Shown: positions 43,098-52,542, numbered from the stretch's first letter. The stretch is DNA of 64,000 nt from Lachnospiraceae bacterium (GCA_022791635.1 JAAVZL010000022.1:44797-108796); one strand, 5' to 3'. The notes: a model not told the origin generated them from the letters alone. Program-made: numbers and translations.

Positions 43098-43883
43098 TTA
43101 TCCAATGGTAAAGCCGCCGTCAATGACAATATTGGCTCCGTTTATCAAGCTGGCGGCATCGCTGGCCAAATATACGGCGCAGGCCGCTACCTCCTCCGGA
43201 TATCCGAATCTGCGGGCAGGAATCGTCTGCTTAAACGCCTCCCCTGCCGGATTGTTCCAATTCATCTCTCCCAGCGCCGTCAGAATAATGGTAGGCGAAA
43301 TGGCATTGATATTGATGTTATATCTGGCCCACTCCAGGGCGCACTGTTTCACCATCTGGATAATCCCCGCCTTGGTACAGCCGTATGCCACATGGCGGTC
43401 AAGGGCCACAACACCTGCCTGGGAGGCAATGCACACAATCTTGCCGCCTCCGCTCTCCAGCATGCGCTTTCCCACCTCCTGGGTCATCTTAAAGCTCCCC
43501 GTCAGATTCACGTCAAAGGTTTTCTGCCAGATATCATCGTGGACCTCCTCCACCTTTTCCAGAATTCCGATTCCCGCACAGTTGATCAGAATATCGATCT
43601 TTCCAAATTCCTGCACAGCCGTCTCAACCGCATGCTTGATATCCTCATCCTTTGTAATATCCCCAGCAATCCCCAAGAATCTGCGGCCGCATTTTTCAAC
43701 CGCCTCACGCGTCTCCTCCGCATCCTGGAGATCAAAGCACACGATGTCCGCTCCCTTTCTGGCAAACATCACCGCAGTGGCCTGTCCGATTCCCGCAGCG
43801 GCTCCCGTAATCAACGCCGTTTTTCCCTCTGCGCCAAAATTAATGTCAAAATTTCTGTAATCCAAAGCTTTTGATTCCTCCAT
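43098..43883 (-). CDS. Short-chain dehydrogenase/reductase 2
   Basis: A 261-residue SDR: TGAAAGIGQ, NCAG, Ser of CIASQAG and YGCTK. It resembles polyol or ketose-reductase members such as sorbitol-type or GolD-like dehydrogenases. The ATG at 43883 has AAAGG at a fitting distance; the ATG at 43889 is too close. It follows the epimerase gene by 9 bp and overlaps the SDR1 leader. With SDR1 it could interconvert ketose and polyol, or oxidise different carbons of one substrate. Confidence 0.9.
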   Translation of the reverse strand: MEESKALDYRNFDINFGAEGKTALITGAAAGIGQATAVMFARKGADIVCFDLQDAEETREAVEKCGRRFLGIAGDITKDEDIKHAVETAVQEFGKIDILINCAGIGILEKVEEVHDDIWQKTFDVNLTGSFKMTQEVGKRMLESGGGKIVCIASQAGVVALDRHVAYGCTKAGIIQMVKQCALEWARYNININAISPTIILTALGEMNWNNPAGEAFKQTIPARRFGYPEEVAACAVYLASDAASLINGANIVIDGGFTIG

Positions 43884-43892
43884 TCCCATCCT

Positions 43893-44768
43893 TTAACCCT
43901 CACAGCATTTTTTTAAATAAATCAGTGAATCCGTAATATATTGGGTCATCTGAGCCTCGTCTGCCTGATTGCTCAAATCCCTCCAAACCCGAACATCTCT
44001 TCCCACTTCTCCGCCGCTTAACAGGAAGGGCTCCATGACAACATCCTTCTCATAATGAATATCCCGCAGAGCCTTTCCAATCTCCGGCCAGTTGATGCTG
44101 TTGTTCATCCCGGGCAGCTTTCGATTGCACTCTCCCACATGAACATGTCCCAAAAGTTCCCCGGCCTTTCGGAGGGCATCGTACATATTGTCCTCCTCAA
44201 TATTCATATGATAGGTATCCAAAAGAATTTTGATCTGCTTGCTTCCAATCCGGTTTACATACTCAATAGCCTCCGCACAGTCTGTCAAAATATAAGTCTC
44301 ATTCCGATTCAGCACCTCAAGGGCAATGGTAATGTCAAGCTCCTCTGCCGTCACTGCCAGTTCCTTTAAGCAGGCAATGCTTCTCTCCCAGGCAGCCTCC
44401 TTATCATTATCCGATACGGAAAAATCCACCGGCCAGTAGGAATAAATCGCGCCCACCAAAACCTCCGATCCCAATCGTGCCATCTTATGTAAAATGCTGT
44501 TAAAATACGCCACTCCACAGGCTCTCACAGCCTCGTCGGAAGAGGACATATCGTACTTCTTGGCCGGACCGCTGTTGGTGGAAAACGCAATCCCCCGCTT
44601 AAGCCCCTCTGCCTTCAGGGTATCAATCTCGTCATCTGTCATATGGTACAGATGGTCCGCTCCAATCTCCAGCACATCAAAGCCAATGTCCGCAACCTTG
44701 TTCACAACCTCCAGGTAATCACATTTCCACTCCGTTCCCCAGTAAGAATAGCCTGTGCCAAATTTCAT
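43893..44768 (-). CDS. Ketose 3-epimerase-type sugar isomerase
   Basis: A 291-residue TIM-barrel protein of the AP-endonuclease/xylose-isomerase-like family, close to D-tagatose/D-psicose 3-epimerases. It has the metal-ligand Glu of ALEVLNRNE, DTYHMNIEE (Asp and His), HVHVGECNR and VVMEPF (second Glu). These are the four metal ligands expected of the epimerase branch. It would interconvert ketohexoses or related deoxyketoses at C3. It is first of its operon, which begins with a promoter carrying a LacI-type operator. Confidence 0.9.
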   Translation of the reverse strand: MKFGTGYSYWGTEWKCDYLEVVNKVADIGFDVLEIGADHLYHMTDDEIDTLKAEGLKRGIAFSTNSGPAKKYDMSSSDEAVRACGVAYFNSILHKMARLGSEVLVGAIYSYWPVDFSVSDNDKEAAWERSIACLKELAVTAEELDITIALEVLNRNETYILTDCAEAIEYVNRIGSKQIKILLDTYHMNIEEDNMYDALRKAGELLGHVHVGECNRKLPGMNNSINWPEIGKALRDIHYEKDVVMEPFLLSGGEVGRDVRVWRDLSNQADEAQMTQYITDSLIYLKKCCEG

Positions 44769-44793
44769 ACTTCCTTTACCTCCATTTTTGTGT

Positions 44794-44803
44794 ACGAGCT
44801 CGT
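44794..44803. promoter_or_regulatory. LacI-type operator, epimerase side
   Basis: ACGAGCTCGT is a perfect palindrome placed about +3 to +12 of the epimerase promoter. Read on the minus strand, AACGAGCTCG matches AACGTGCTCG in the operator on the lacI side, so both look like sites for the same repressor. Confidence 0.6.
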
Positions 44804-44812
44804 TATGGTCTG

Positions 44813-44842
44813 ATTATACTCCTCCTGTCTAAAATTTTACAA
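44813..44842 (-). promoter_or_regulatory. Promoter of the epimerase-SDR operon
   Basis: TTGTAA (44837-44842) and a perfect TATAAT (44813-44818) with an 18-bp spacer on the minus strand. Confidence 0.65.
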
Positions 44843-44884
44843 TATGTATTATTACACAAGTTATTTTCTTTATTTTTGTGCATT

Positions 44885-44913
44885 TTGTATAAGAACCGCT
44901 CTATCTCTATTAT
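44885..44913 (+). promoter_or_regulatory. Promoter of lacI-family gene
   Basis: TTGTAT (44885-44890) and TATTAT (44908-44913) with a 17-bp spacer. The leader to the ATG at 45035 is about 115 nt. Confidence 0.6.
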
Positions 44914-44920
44914 TTTAACG

Positions 44921-44930
44921 TGCTCGAGCA
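44921..44930. promoter_or_regulatory. LacI-type operator, regulator side
   Basis: TGCTCGAGCA, a perfect palindrome with a central CG, immediately downstream of the -10 of the lacI-family gene. Its flank AACGTGCTCG matches the operator on the opposite promoter. Confidence 0.6.
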
Positions 44931-45034
44931 ACTTTGTACCTGCATTTCCGGGTATAAATTTCTCTGGACACAAACATCATTCTCTGATATTTTTGTTAAT
45001 AGGAACGAAAATCAGAAACGAGGCAGAGTATCGT

Positions 45035-46075
45035 ATGGCTGTTACTATCAAGCAAATCGCTGAATTGGCAAATGTCTCCCGGGGCACCGTAGATAAAGTG
45101 CTGAATCACAGACCTGGCGTCAAAGCCGAAACCAAAGCCAAGGTTCTTCAAATTGCAAAGGAGTTAAATTACCGGCCCAACTTTCTCGGAAAGGCCCTGG
45201 TACAGAGCAAAGTTCCCACAAAGCTGGGCGTAATTCTGACTCCGGATTACAATCCCTTTATTCAGGCAACCCTGAAGGGGATTCACCAGGCCTCCGAGGA
45301 GTTCGCTCCCTTTGGTCTTGAGGTCTCCGTAAAAATGCTCACAACTCTGGAGCCTGCAGAGCTGGTGAATCTTCTGACGGATATGGGTTCGGACGGCTAT
45401 GACGGAATCGCCGTATTTCCCATTGACGACGGACAGGTAAAGACTAAGATCAACCAGCTTGTGGACCAGGGCATTGTGATTATTACCTTCAATTCTCAGA
45501 TCGACGGTATTCGGGATCTCTGCTTTCTGGGTCAGGATCACATCAAGGGCGGCGCTGTAGCCGCCGGCCTCATGGGGCATCTGCTTCCAGAAGGCGGAGA
45601 GCTTGGAATCATCATCAGCTCCAACAATCTGTCCTGCCACCAGTGCCGTCTGGAGGGCTTTCGCCGGAAATTGGAGCAGGCATACCCAAAGCTTCGGATT
45701 GTTGAAGTTCAGGAAAATCAGGATCGCAAAGAGGAAGCCTTCCGTATCACCCTGGAATACTGCAATAAATATCCCGATTTAAAGGGAATCTATATCACAG
45801 GCGGCGGTATCGGCGGCGTGGGACGGGCTCTGGATATTGCGGAAAAAGCCGGGCGCCTGAATGTTATCTGCCACGATCTGGTCCCCGACACCATCACCCT
45901 TCTGCAAAACAAAACCGTGGATTTTGCCATCGGGCAGAGCGCCACACAGCAGGGCTATCAGCTGGTGAAAATCTTGTTCGACTATATCATCAAAAGACAG
46001 AAGCCGGACACCCACCACATTAAAATCCCCATCAGCATCGTGACAGAGGACACGGTGGACTGCTTTGAAGAATAA
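45035..46075 (+). CDS. LacI-family transcriptional regulator
   Basis: A 346-residue repressor: helix-turn-helix with hinge (about 1-60; TIKQIAELANVSRGTVDKVLNH) and a periplasmic-binding-type sugar sensor (about 65-345; GVILTPDYNPF, ITGGGIGG). The ATG at 45035 is used, since the upstream frame runs into the promoter. It is divergent from the epimerase operon, and both promoters carry the same AACGWGCTCG motif. Autoregulation and control of the epimerase-SDR operon are therefore likely. Confidence 0.93.
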   Translation: MAVTIKQIAELANVSRGTVDKVLNHRPGVKAETKAKVLQIAKELNYRPNFLGKALVQSKVPTKLGVILTPDYNPFIQATLKGIHQASEEFAPFGLEVSVKMLTTLEPAELVNLLTDMGSDGYDGIAVFPIDDGQVKTKINQLVDQGIVIITFNSQIDGIRDLCFLGQDHIKGGAVAAGLMGHLLPEGGELGIIISSNNLSCHQCRLEGFRRKLEQAYPKLRIVEVQENQDRKEEAFRITLEYCNKYPDLKGIYITGGGIGGVGRALDIAEKAGRLNVICHDLVPDTITLLQNKTVDFAIGQSATQQGYQLVKILFDYIIKRQKPDTHHIKIPISIVTEDTVDCFEE

Positions 46076-46088
46076 GCGCTATGTACAT

Positions 46089-46130
46089 AAAGATGCCGCA
46101 GATGCGCTCTCGCGCACCTGCGGCATCTTT
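46089..46130. terminator. Bidirectional terminator between lacI and fucI
   Basis: A 13-bp perfect stem (46089-46101 with 46118-46130) with an inner TGCGC/GCGCA stem, flanked by A and T runs. It serves both convergent genes. Confidence 0.85.
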
Positions 46131-46148
46131 ATCTCTTGCATACTATAT

Positions 46149-47951
46149 TTACCGAATGGTCTTGTAAAGAGGCCCATAAGCCTTGCAAGCTCTGTAGTCC
46201 TGTCCCTCTTTATCCATGCCGAATGCGTTCCATGCAGCCGGACGGAAGATCTTCTCCTCCGGTACGTTGTGCATGCAAACCGGAATTCTTAAGATAGAGC
46301 ACAGAGTAATCAGGTCCGCACCTACGTGGCCGTAGCTGATAGCGCCATGGTTTGCGCCCCAGTTGTTCATCACGTCGTATGCAGTCTTGAATGCGCCCTC
46401 GCCGGTACATCTGGGAGCGAACCAGGTGCAGGGCCATGTATAGTCGGTTCTCTTCCACAGCTTGTCGGTTACTTCATCCGGAAGCTTCACGGTCCAGCCC
46501 TCTGCAATCTGCAGAACCGGTCCTAAGCCCTTTACCAGATTCAGACGAATCATGGTAGCCGGCATCTCAGCCTCAGTCACAAAGCGGGAGGAGAATCCGC
46601 CGCCCCGGAAATATCCGTTGTCTGCCGCATTCCAGGTGGTTGCCTTCAGGATCGCCTCCTGATCCGCCTCGGTCACATTCCACCACTCCTTCATGCAGGG
46701 ATTGCCGTTCTCGTCCAGAGCCTTGCCGCAGGCGTCCAGGCAGGCAGCTCCGGAGTTGATAAGATGAATAAATCCGTCCGCATCCTTTGCCTTACCTTCA
46801 ATGGCATAGCCGGTTGCCTTCTGAACGGCATCACCGCTCCAGTAAGTACGCACATCCGCAAAAATCTGTGCCCGGTTGGTGAGAAGCTTTAAGAACAGCA
46901 TACCAAGGCCATTCAGCGTATCATTCTCCGTTGCCAAAATGTAGGGCTCTCTTGCTCCGTTCCAGTCAAAGGAGGTATTGAGCATTGCCTCCGGGAAGTC
47001 ACAGTTGGGATAGAAGTCTGTCCACTGTCTCTGGCCCTGGAAGCCTGCCGCAATCGCGTTGTGTCCGATAGCCTCCTCAGAGAACTTCGCATCAAGCTTA
47101 TCGCTTCCGCTCATCAGATCCTTGATGATCACCATCATCTTAACCACGAACTCCCAGTCCGCATCCTTCTGCTCTCTGGTCTTCTGAATCTCCTCCGGAT
47201 TCTTGTCAAAGCCCTCGATGCATTTTTCCTTGGTCCACTTGAGAGCCTTCTGGAACTCCTCCTCGTCATAGATGCCCTCGGTCATTCGACGGATAATCTC
47301 TACCTCATCCACAGACTCCACTCTCATGCCCAGATACTCTTCAATAAAAGCCGGATCAATGATGGAGCCGCCGATTCCCATACAGATAGAGCCAATCTGC
47401 AGATAGGACTTACCTCTCATGGTTGCAGCCGCAACTGCCGCACGGCCAAACCGCAGCAGCTTCTCCTGCACATCTGCCGGAATGCTGGTATCGTCCGCTT
47501 CCTGCACATCATGTCCGTAAATGCCGAATGCCGGCAGGCCCTTCTGTGCATGGGTAGCCAGCACAGACGCCAGATACACAGCCCCGGGACGCTCCGTTCC
47601 GTTAAAGCCCCACACACCTTTAATGGTCATGGGATCCATGTCCATAGTCTCAGATCCATAGCACCAGCAGGGAGTTACCGTCAAAGTAATATCAACCCCC
47701 GCCTTCTTAAACTGCGCCGCGCATCTTGCGGATTCCCCCGCACGGCCAATGGTCGTCTCAGAGATCACAACCTTCACCGGCTCGCCGTTGGAATAGCGAA
47801 GATTCTCCTCAAACAGCTTTGCTGCGGATTTTGCCATATTCATGGTCTGCTCCTCAAGAGAGCCTCTTACGTCCAGAACACCTCTTCTGCCGTCAATGGT
47901 CGGCCGGATGCCAATTACGGGATACTCGCCAACTAATCTGCTTTTTGCCAC
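46149..47951 (-). CDS. fucI: L-fucose/D-arabinose isomerase-type enzyme FucI
   Basis: A 600-residue aldose-ketose isomerase matching the FucI family in length and pattern: [12 protein letters not shown] start, [35 protein letters not shown], and the C-terminal [18 protein letters not shown] read in pieces. Such enzymes convert L-fucose to L-fuculose, and D-arabinose or related sugars. No fucK (fuculokinase) or fucA aldolase follows, and the nearby kinases are FGGY paralogues of unknown substrate, so its true substrate may be another aldose. A GTG at 47951 with GGAGGG 8 nt upstream is the start. Confidence 0.9.
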   Translation of the reverse strand: MAKSRLVGEYPVIGIRPTIDGRRGVLDVRGSLEEQTMNMAKSAAKLFEENLRYSNGEPVKVVISETTIGRAGESARCAAQFKKAGVDITLTVTPCWCYGSETMDMDPMTIKGVWGFNGTERPGAVYLASVLATHAQKGLPAFGIYGHDVQEADDTSIPADVQEKLLRFGRAAVAAATMRGKSYLQIGSICMGIGGSIIDPAFIEEYLGMRVESVDEVEIIRRMTEGIYDEEEFQKALKWTKEKCIEGFDKNPEEIQKTREQKDADWEFVVKMMVIIKDLMSGSDKLDAKFSEEAIGHNAIAAGFQGQRQWTDFYPNCDFPEAMLNTSFDWNGAREPYILATENDTLNGLGMLFLKLLTNRAQIFADVRTYWSGDAVQKATGYAIEGKAKDADGFIHLINSGAACLDACGKALDENGNPCMKEWWNVTEADQEAILKATTWNAADNGYFRGGGFSSRFVTEAEMPATMIRLNLVKGLGPVLQIAEGWTVKLPDEVTDKLWKRTDYTWPCTWFAPRCTGEGAFKTAYDVMNNWGANHGAISYGHVGADLITLCSILRIPVCMHNVPEEKIFRPAAWNAFGMDKEGQDYRACKAYGPLYKTIR

Positions 47952-48088
47952 TTTACATACCCTCCATACCTATTTTTATTTTCTTTTAAAGTCGAAGCTT
48001 CGTCCGCTCCTAAGTGTCTCCATTATATAATATTTTTCAGAAAAATGCACGTAAATTTCGATTCATATCTGGACATTTTTTGTACTAA

Positions 48089-48117
48089 TTGATATACTTT
48101 CCATAAGAATATAGATT
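48089..48117 (+). promoter_or_regulatory. Promoter of the araC-family gene
   Basis: TTGATA (48089-48094) and TAGATT (48112-48117) with a 17-bp spacer. The start of the fucI transcript on the other strand has a TATAAT but no clear -35. Confidence 0.55.
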
Positions 48118-48149
48118 TCTTTTATAAAATTTGTCGAGGCAAGAAAAAC

Positions 48150-49073
48150 ATGAAGGCTTTTCACGAAGTACGCAGCTACGATTCAGATTTTATGGTCTGG
48201 CACTCCAACTATGAAAATATCGGTTTTCTTGCCCACTGGCACAAGGAGATCGAACTCATTTACGTGCGCTCCGGTTCCTGCCGCCTCAGTATCACAGACA
48301 TAAATTTCACGGCTCACGCCGGCGATCTGGCTGTCTGCGAAAGCGGACAGATTCACTACAGCGATTCCCACCACATGGACAATTCTCTGGATTTTATTAT
48401 ATTCGACACCTCCATTCTGGGTCCTCTCTTCGAGAACCCCCATTTTGCCCACCCCTTAGTAACCAAGGAAGAGCTTAAGCGCTATGGCCTCTCCTCCCGC
48501 TTAACCTCCCTCATCGACACCGTATCCGAAGAGCTTGAGGAGCGTAAGCCCTACTACCAGGAAATCGTCATCTCCTCCCTAAAAACCTTCTGGTTTTTGC
48601 TAAAGCGCTGCCATCCAAGGGCAGAGGCAAGCTCCGTGCCGGACAACCGCCGAACCCGGATGCTTGCAGACTTTCAAAGCCTCCTCTCCTACCTGGAGGA
48701 CCACTACGCAGACAATATTACCCTGGAATATGCAGCCGCAAGCATGAACTTCAGCACCGGCTACTTCTCCAAAATCTTTAAAAAGCTGATGGGAATCAAC
48801 TTCGTCACCTATCTGAACCTGGTGCGGATAGAACACGCCGTTCATCAGCTTCGCAGCACACAACAAAAATTCACAGACATCGCACTCAACTGCGGCTTCA
48901 ACAACATCCGAACCTTCAACCGCGTGTTCAAGGAAATCACAGGCTGCACCCCCTCCGAGTTCCTGCTCCACCCGGATCCGGACACCTACAAACGCACCTA
49001 CTACAACCGGCGTTCCGAAAAACAGGAATTCGTAAAGCACGACTCCCTAACTCTCATAAAAAATTTTGAATAA
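48150..49073 (+). CDS. AraC-family regulator with cupin sensor
   Basis: A 307-residue activator: an N-terminal cupin-like ligand domain (about 1-110; HWHKEIELIYV) and a C-terminal double helix-turn-helix (about 185-290; NFSTGYFSKIFKK, LNCGFNNIRTFNRVFKEITG). It is divergent from fucI, whose promoter lacks a good -35, so it probably activates fucI in response to a sugar. GAGG lies 11 nt before the ATG. Confidence 0.9.
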   Translation: MKAFHEVRSYDSDFMVWHSNYENIGFLAHWHKEIELIYVRSGSCRLSITDINFTAHAGDLAVCESGQIHYSDSHHMDNSLDFIIFDTSILGPLFENPHFAHPLVTKEELKRYGLSSRLTSLIDTVSEELEERKPYYQEIVISSLKTFWFLLKRCHPRAEASSVPDNRRTRMLADFQSLLSYLEDHYADNITLEYAAASMNFSTGYFSKIFKKLMGINFVTYLNLVRIEHAVHQLRSTQQKFTDIALNCGFNNIRTFNRVFKEITGCTPSEFLLHPDPDTYKRTYYNRRSEKQEFVKHDSLTLIKNFE

Positions 49074-49089
49074 AATAAGGAGGCTTTTT

Positions 49090-49563
49090 ATGGCAGCGAA
49101 ACCTACACTATACCGGAAACGGCTGATTCCCAACGAATGCATCCGACTGGACAAGGACGAAATCCTGCTGCGCAGAGAGGATCTTCTGGTCACCCGCTGG
49201 CACACCATCCGCCCCAAGAAGGAGCTGGATCACGGCGTTTCCTGCTTCCTCCTCAACAAAGGCTGGAAGATCAGCCGCTTCCTCACCCGAGAGGACCAGC
49301 TCATCTGCTGGTACTGCGACATCATCGACTGGACCCACGATCCCGACACCGACACCTACATATTCACCGATCTCCTGGCCGACGTCCTCCTCTACCCCTC
49401 CGGACAAATCCGCGTAGTAGATCTGGACGAAATCGCAGACGCCCTGGAGCAAAATCTCCTCACCCAGCCCCAGCTCTGCCTCTGCATGCGCCGCCTAAAC
49501 GCCCTCCTGGAGGAAATCTACGCCGGCAACCTATTACCGTCCCTAGCCCCCTACTGGCCCTAG
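49090..49563 (+). CDS. DUF402-domain protein
   Basis: A 157-residue protein matching the DUF402 fold (about 20-150), with WYCDIIDWT, Asp/Glu-rich YIFTDLLADVLLYPSG and VVDLDEI at the usual places. Relatives include nucleoside-di/triphosphate phosphatases and RNA-binding proteins with metal-binding acidic clusters. Its own role is not known. The ATG at 49090 has AAGGAGG 7 nt upstream; 16 bp separate it from the araC-family stop, so they may be co-transcribed. Repeat F follows. Confidence 0.85.
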   Translation: MAAKPTLYRKRLIPNECIRLDKDEILLRREDLLVTRWHTIRPKKELDHGVSCFLLNKGWKISRFLTREDQLICWYCDIIDWTHDPDTDTYIFTDLLADVLLYPSGQIRVVDLDEIADALEQNLLTQPQLCLCMRRLNALLEEIYAGNLLPSLAPYWP

Positions 49564-49614
49564 CGTACTCCTGCGTAGTTTTACCAGATATAAGTGTGAC
49601 AGCACACTAGAAAA

Positions 49615-49827
49615 GGGTCTACCAAAAAGCGGGCCGTCAGGCTTTTCCGATATCATGTGTCCGGCTGTTCGCATACAGGCTGTCTGATATGGACGGATAT
49701 TACCCTAAAGTAACCCACGTTACTCAAAATCTTCCTAGGGTAATGTCCGTACAGAGCAGACAGAATGTATGAGAACCGTCCGACCACAGATATGGAAAAG
49801 CCTGACGGCCCGCTTTTTGGCAGACCC
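49615..49827. repeat. Long palindromic repeat, copy F
   Basis: A 213-bp copy between convergent genes. The outer arms (GGGTCTACCAAAAAGC ... GCTTTTTGGCAGACCC) pair with one mismatch, and the variable block gggccgtcagg is met by cctgacggccc. The core matches the family (TATCATGTGTCCGGCTGTTCGCATACAG, CGTACAGAGCAGACAG). An extra stem TTACCCTA/TAGGGTAA closes the tip. Confidence 0.9.
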
Positions 49828-49831
49828 GCCC

Positions 49832-50323
49832 TCAAACCTCAAGCTCAATCCTCCGCCCCGTAGCCCGATACTCCACAAGTTCCACCCCGGCCGCCCGAAA
49901 CATCCGCTTAGAAGCCAGAACCGAGGCCGTCCCCGCATACTTATCACTGCCATAAACCACCGTCTTAATCCCCGCCTGAATAATCGCCTTCGCACACTCA
50001 TTGCAGGGAAACAGCGTCACATAAATCTTAGCCCCCTCCAGACTCCCGCCACGATAATTCAAAATCGCATTCAGCTCACTGTGAGTCACAAAAGGATACT
50101 TCGTCTCATTCTCCTCCCCGGTCCGTTCCCAGGGAAACACATCGTCATCACATCCATTGGGAAAGCCATTATACCCCATAGATAAAATCTTATTATTCCC
50201 ACTTACAATACAGGCCCCTACCTGCGTACTGGGATCCTTAGAGCGCATACCGGACAAAGCCGCAACGCCCATAAAATACTCGTCCCAGCTGATATAGTCG
50301 TTCCTCTTTCCTCCCATATCCAC
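49832..50323 (-). CDS. Deoxycytidylate deaminase
   Basis: A 163-residue zinc-dependent deaminase converting dCMP to dUMP for thymidylate synthesis. It has the HxE motif (THSELNAI) and the PCNEC zinc ligands, as well as SKDPSTQVGA and GYNGFPNG. The length fits. It is last in a run rpiB-upp-deaminase, 43 bp after upp, where the sequence CTATTCCAGTTCCGC (a match to the 109-bp repeat) lies. Repeat F starts 4 bp after its stop codon. Confidence 0.94.
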   Translation of the reverse strand: MDMGGKRNDYISWDEYFMGVAALSGMRSKDPSTQVGACIVSGNNKILSMGYNGFPNGCDDDVFPWERTGEENETKYPFVTHSELNAILNYRGGSLEGAKIYVTLFPCNECAKAIIQAGIKTVVYGSDKYAGTASVLASKRMFRAAGVELVEYRATGRRIELEV

Positions 50324-50328
50324 CTCTT

Positions 50329-50343
50329 CTATTCCAGTTCCGC
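50329..50343. repeat. Fragment resembling the 109-bp repeat
   Basis: CTATTCCAGTTCCGC here is identical over 15 nt to the start of the second 109-bp unit at 38134-38148 and then diverges. It is likely a degraded or unrelated short match; only the identity is certain. Confidence 0.35.
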
Positions 50344-50366
50344 TGTTCCAGTCCTACTGCACGCCC

Positions 50367-50996
50367 TTATTTTGTCCCAAAAATCCGATCCCCCGCATCT
50401 CCCAGACCAGGAACAATATACCCATTCTCGTTCAGATGATCATCCAGCGCGCCCACATAAATATCCACATCCGGATGGGCCTCCTGCATACGCTTAACCC
50501 CCTCCGGAGCCGCAATAATACACATAAAGCGAATATTCTTTACACCCCGATCCTTCAGCATCTGAATCGCCGCCACAGAAGATCCCCCCGTAGCCAGCAT
50601 AGGATCCACCACAAACACATCCCGCTCACTGCAGTCCGCCGGAACCTTGCAGTAATACTCCACCGGCTCCAGAGTCTCCTCATTCCGATACAATCCGATA
50701 TGCCCCACCTTTGCAGAAGGAATCATGGCCAGCATCCCCTCCACCATTCCAAGGCCGGCTCTCAAAATCGGAATCACCGCCATCTTCTTGCCCGACAGCT
50801 CCTTTACCGTGGTCTTACAGATAGGCGTCTCAATCTCTACATCCATCAGCTTCAAATCCTTCGTAGCCTCATAAGTAATCAGACTTGCAATCTCGCTGAT
50901 CATAGCCCGAAAATCCCTGGAACCCGTCTCTACCCGACGAATCACGCCAATCTTATGCTGAATCAGCGGATGCGTCATTACCACTACCTTTGACAT
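50367..50996 (-). CDS. upp: Uracil phosphoribosyltransferase
   Basis: A 209-residue salvage enzyme making UMP from uracil and PRPP. It has [10 protein letters not shown], the PRPP loop [11 protein letters not shown] and the uracil-binding C-terminal [12 protein letters not shown]. It starts [12 protein letters not shown], the family norm. Its 21-bp gap after rpiB and 43-bp gap before the deaminase gene suggest one pyrimidine-salvage transcript. Confidence 0.96.
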   Translation of the reverse strand: MSKVVVMTHPLIQHKIGVIRRVETGSRDFRAMISEIASLITYEATKDLKLMDVEIETPICKTTVKELSGKKMAVIPILRAGLGMVEGMLAMIPSAKVGHIGLYRNEETLEPVEYYCKVPADCSERDVFVVDPMLATGGSSVAAIQMLKDRGVKNIRFMCIIAAPEGVKRMQEAHPDVDIYVGALDDHLNENGYIVPGLGDAGDRIFGTK

Positions 50997-51017
50997 TCTC
51001 TTTTGTCCCCCCTGCTT

Positions 51018-51449
51018 TTACGCTTCATCAATTGCCTTTACTCGGTTCACATGCCTCTCTGCATTGGAAAATTCCGTATTTAAGAAGGTATCCACAATCT
51101 TTACCGCCAGTCCCGGCCCCACTACCCGGCCTCCCATGGCAAGAATATTGGCATCGTTGTGCTGCCTTGTGGCCTCCGCACTGAAGCAGTCGCTGCAAAG
51201 AGCCGCCCGGATCCCCTTAAAGCGATTCGCCGTAATGGATATCCCGATTCCCGTTCCGCAAATCAGAATCCCCTTCTCACACTCTCCGGAAAGAATCGCC
51301 CCCGCAACCTTCTTTGCATATACCGGGTAATCCACAGCCGCCGTGCTGTCACATCCGAAATTTTTATATTCCAGTCCCTTCTCATCCAGATAAGCGATGA
51401 CCTCCTGCATCAGCTCATACCCACCGTGATCACAACCAAGCGCTATCAT
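51018..51449 (-). CDS. rpiB: Ribose 5-phosphate isomerase B
   Basis: A 143-residue RpiB/LacAB-type isomerase interconverting ribose 5-phosphate and ribulose 5-phosphate. It has GCDHGGYELM, the catalytic Cys/Thr region GILICGTGIGISI, and the HNDANILAMGGR motif. The ATG at 51449 follows GGAGG (11 nt), and a promoter (51484-51512) precedes it. The open frame to 51686 is unsupported. Confidence 0.95.
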   Translation of the reverse strand: MIALGCDHGGYELMQEVIAYLDEKGLEYKNFGCDSTAAVDYPVYAKKVAGAILSGECEKGILICGTGIGISITANRFKGIRAALCSDCFSAEATRQHNDANILAMGGRVVGPGLAVKIVDTFLNTEFSNAERHVNRVKAIDEA

Positions 51450-51483
51450 AGTTTCGCTACCTCCATGCTCATTTATTTTTCTC

Positions 51484-51512
51484 ATTATACCATTTTTTTT
51501 CGGAATAGCAAA
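51484..51512 (-). promoter_or_regulatory. Promoter of the rpiB-upp-deaminase operon
   Basis: TTTGCT (51507-51512) and a perfect TATAAT (51484-51489) with a 17-bp spacer on the minus strand, about 35 bp before the rpiB ATG. Confidence 0.55.
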
Positions 51513-51523
51513 TGCCTTTCGGA

Positions 51524-51853
51524 TCAGCCTGTAAAGAAATTCTGCACAAGTACCATATAAAGAACAGTTCCCCCCGCAATGCTCAGCAGAGTATTCCTCT
51601 TCCACTTGTGCAGCACAAAAAGAAACACAATGGCAATCAGCTCCGGCAGACCGTGATAAGCAGAGAAAACAGCATCCTTCAGGCAATAGACCACCAAAAG
51701 TCCGATGACCGCATGAGGCAGAACCGTCCCCAGCCAGGTAATATACCGGGGCGGATTCTTTCCCTCGGGAAAAATCAGAAACGGAAGAAATCTTGTAAGC
51801 ATAGTCCCTGCCATAACCGCAAGAATGGTAATGATATGTTGTATGGTGGTCAT
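51524..51853 (-). CDS. azlD: AzlD family branched-chain amino acid exporter subunit
   Basis: A 109-residue membrane protein with 3-4 hydrophobic segments, matching the small AzlD subunit that partners AzlC in export of branched-chain amino acids. Its ATG overlaps the azlC stop by 4 bp. The azlCD pair is typical. I see no linked regulator of the AzlB type. Confidence 0.9.
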   Translation of the reverse strand: MTTIQHIITILAVMAGTMLTRFLPFLIFPEGKNPPRYITWLGTVLPHAVIGLLVVYCLKDAVFSAYHGLPELIAIVFLFVLHKWKRNTLLSIAGGTVLYMVLVQNFFTG

Positions 51854-52542
51854 TTCACAGCCTCCCTATTCTCTTTTGTTCCAAAAAAGGTAAAACAAAG
51901 AATGATCAGAGCCATTGCCGGCAAAAGAAAGCTCTGACTGCCAAAAAGCAGCAGGCAGAGAAGGGTGCAGCCAACCCCGGTAAGGGCAGACCTGTGACTC
52001 TTACTCTCCTCCCACTGATTGATAAACATGACCACAAACAGAGCCGTCATCACAAATTCAATCCCCATGGTATTAAAGCGAATCACATAACCAAGAAGCG
52101 CCCCCAGCGTAGCCCCTGTCACCCAGTAGGCCTGATTGAGCAGCGTTACAAAAAACATAAACCATCCCCTGTCCACATCTGGAGGCGGCGTCACACTGCA
52201 GTTGATGGTAAAGGACTCATCGCACATTCCATAGATCAGATACAGCTTTTTCCACCCTGTCCCCCGATACTTGTCCAGCATGGAAAGCCCGTAGAACAGA
52301 TGTCTGGCATTGACCATCAGCGCAAGCAAACATGCATACAGCGGATCAAAGGCCGACAAAAGCAGGTTGGCTGTGACAAATTCCATAGAGCCTGCAAAGA
52401 TAAAAAAGCTCATCAGCATAGGATAGACGAAGGAGAACCCTTTGCTCCGCATCAAAAATCCATAAGACATCCCAAGAAACAGAAAGCCCACGGCGATGGG
52501 TATGGTATGAGGCAGAGCAGCGCGAAATGCGTTCCTTTTCAT
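51850..52542 (-). CDS. azlC: AzlC family branched-chain amino acid exporter
   Basis: A 230-residue inner-membrane protein with about 6-7 hydrophobic segments, starting [20 protein letters not shown], the AzlC hallmark (A-x-x-x-x-P). NARHLFYG and the Asp of YGMCDESF are conserved family positions. The start at 52542 is set by AAGGAGGG 9 nt upstream. It is coupled to azlD and likely controlled by the promoter at 52582-52610. Confidence 0.93.
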   Translation of the reverse strand: MKRNAFRAALPHTIPIAVGFLFLGMSYGFLMRSKGFSFVYPMLMSFFIFAGSMEFVTANLLLSAFDPLYACLLALMVNARHLFYGLSMLDKYRGTGWKKLYLIYGMCDESFTINCSVTPPPDVDRGWFMFFVTLLNQAYWVTGATLGALLGYVIRFNTMGIEFVMTALFVVMFINQWEESKSHRSALTGVGCTLLCLLLFGSQSFLLPAMALIILCFTFFGTKENREAVK

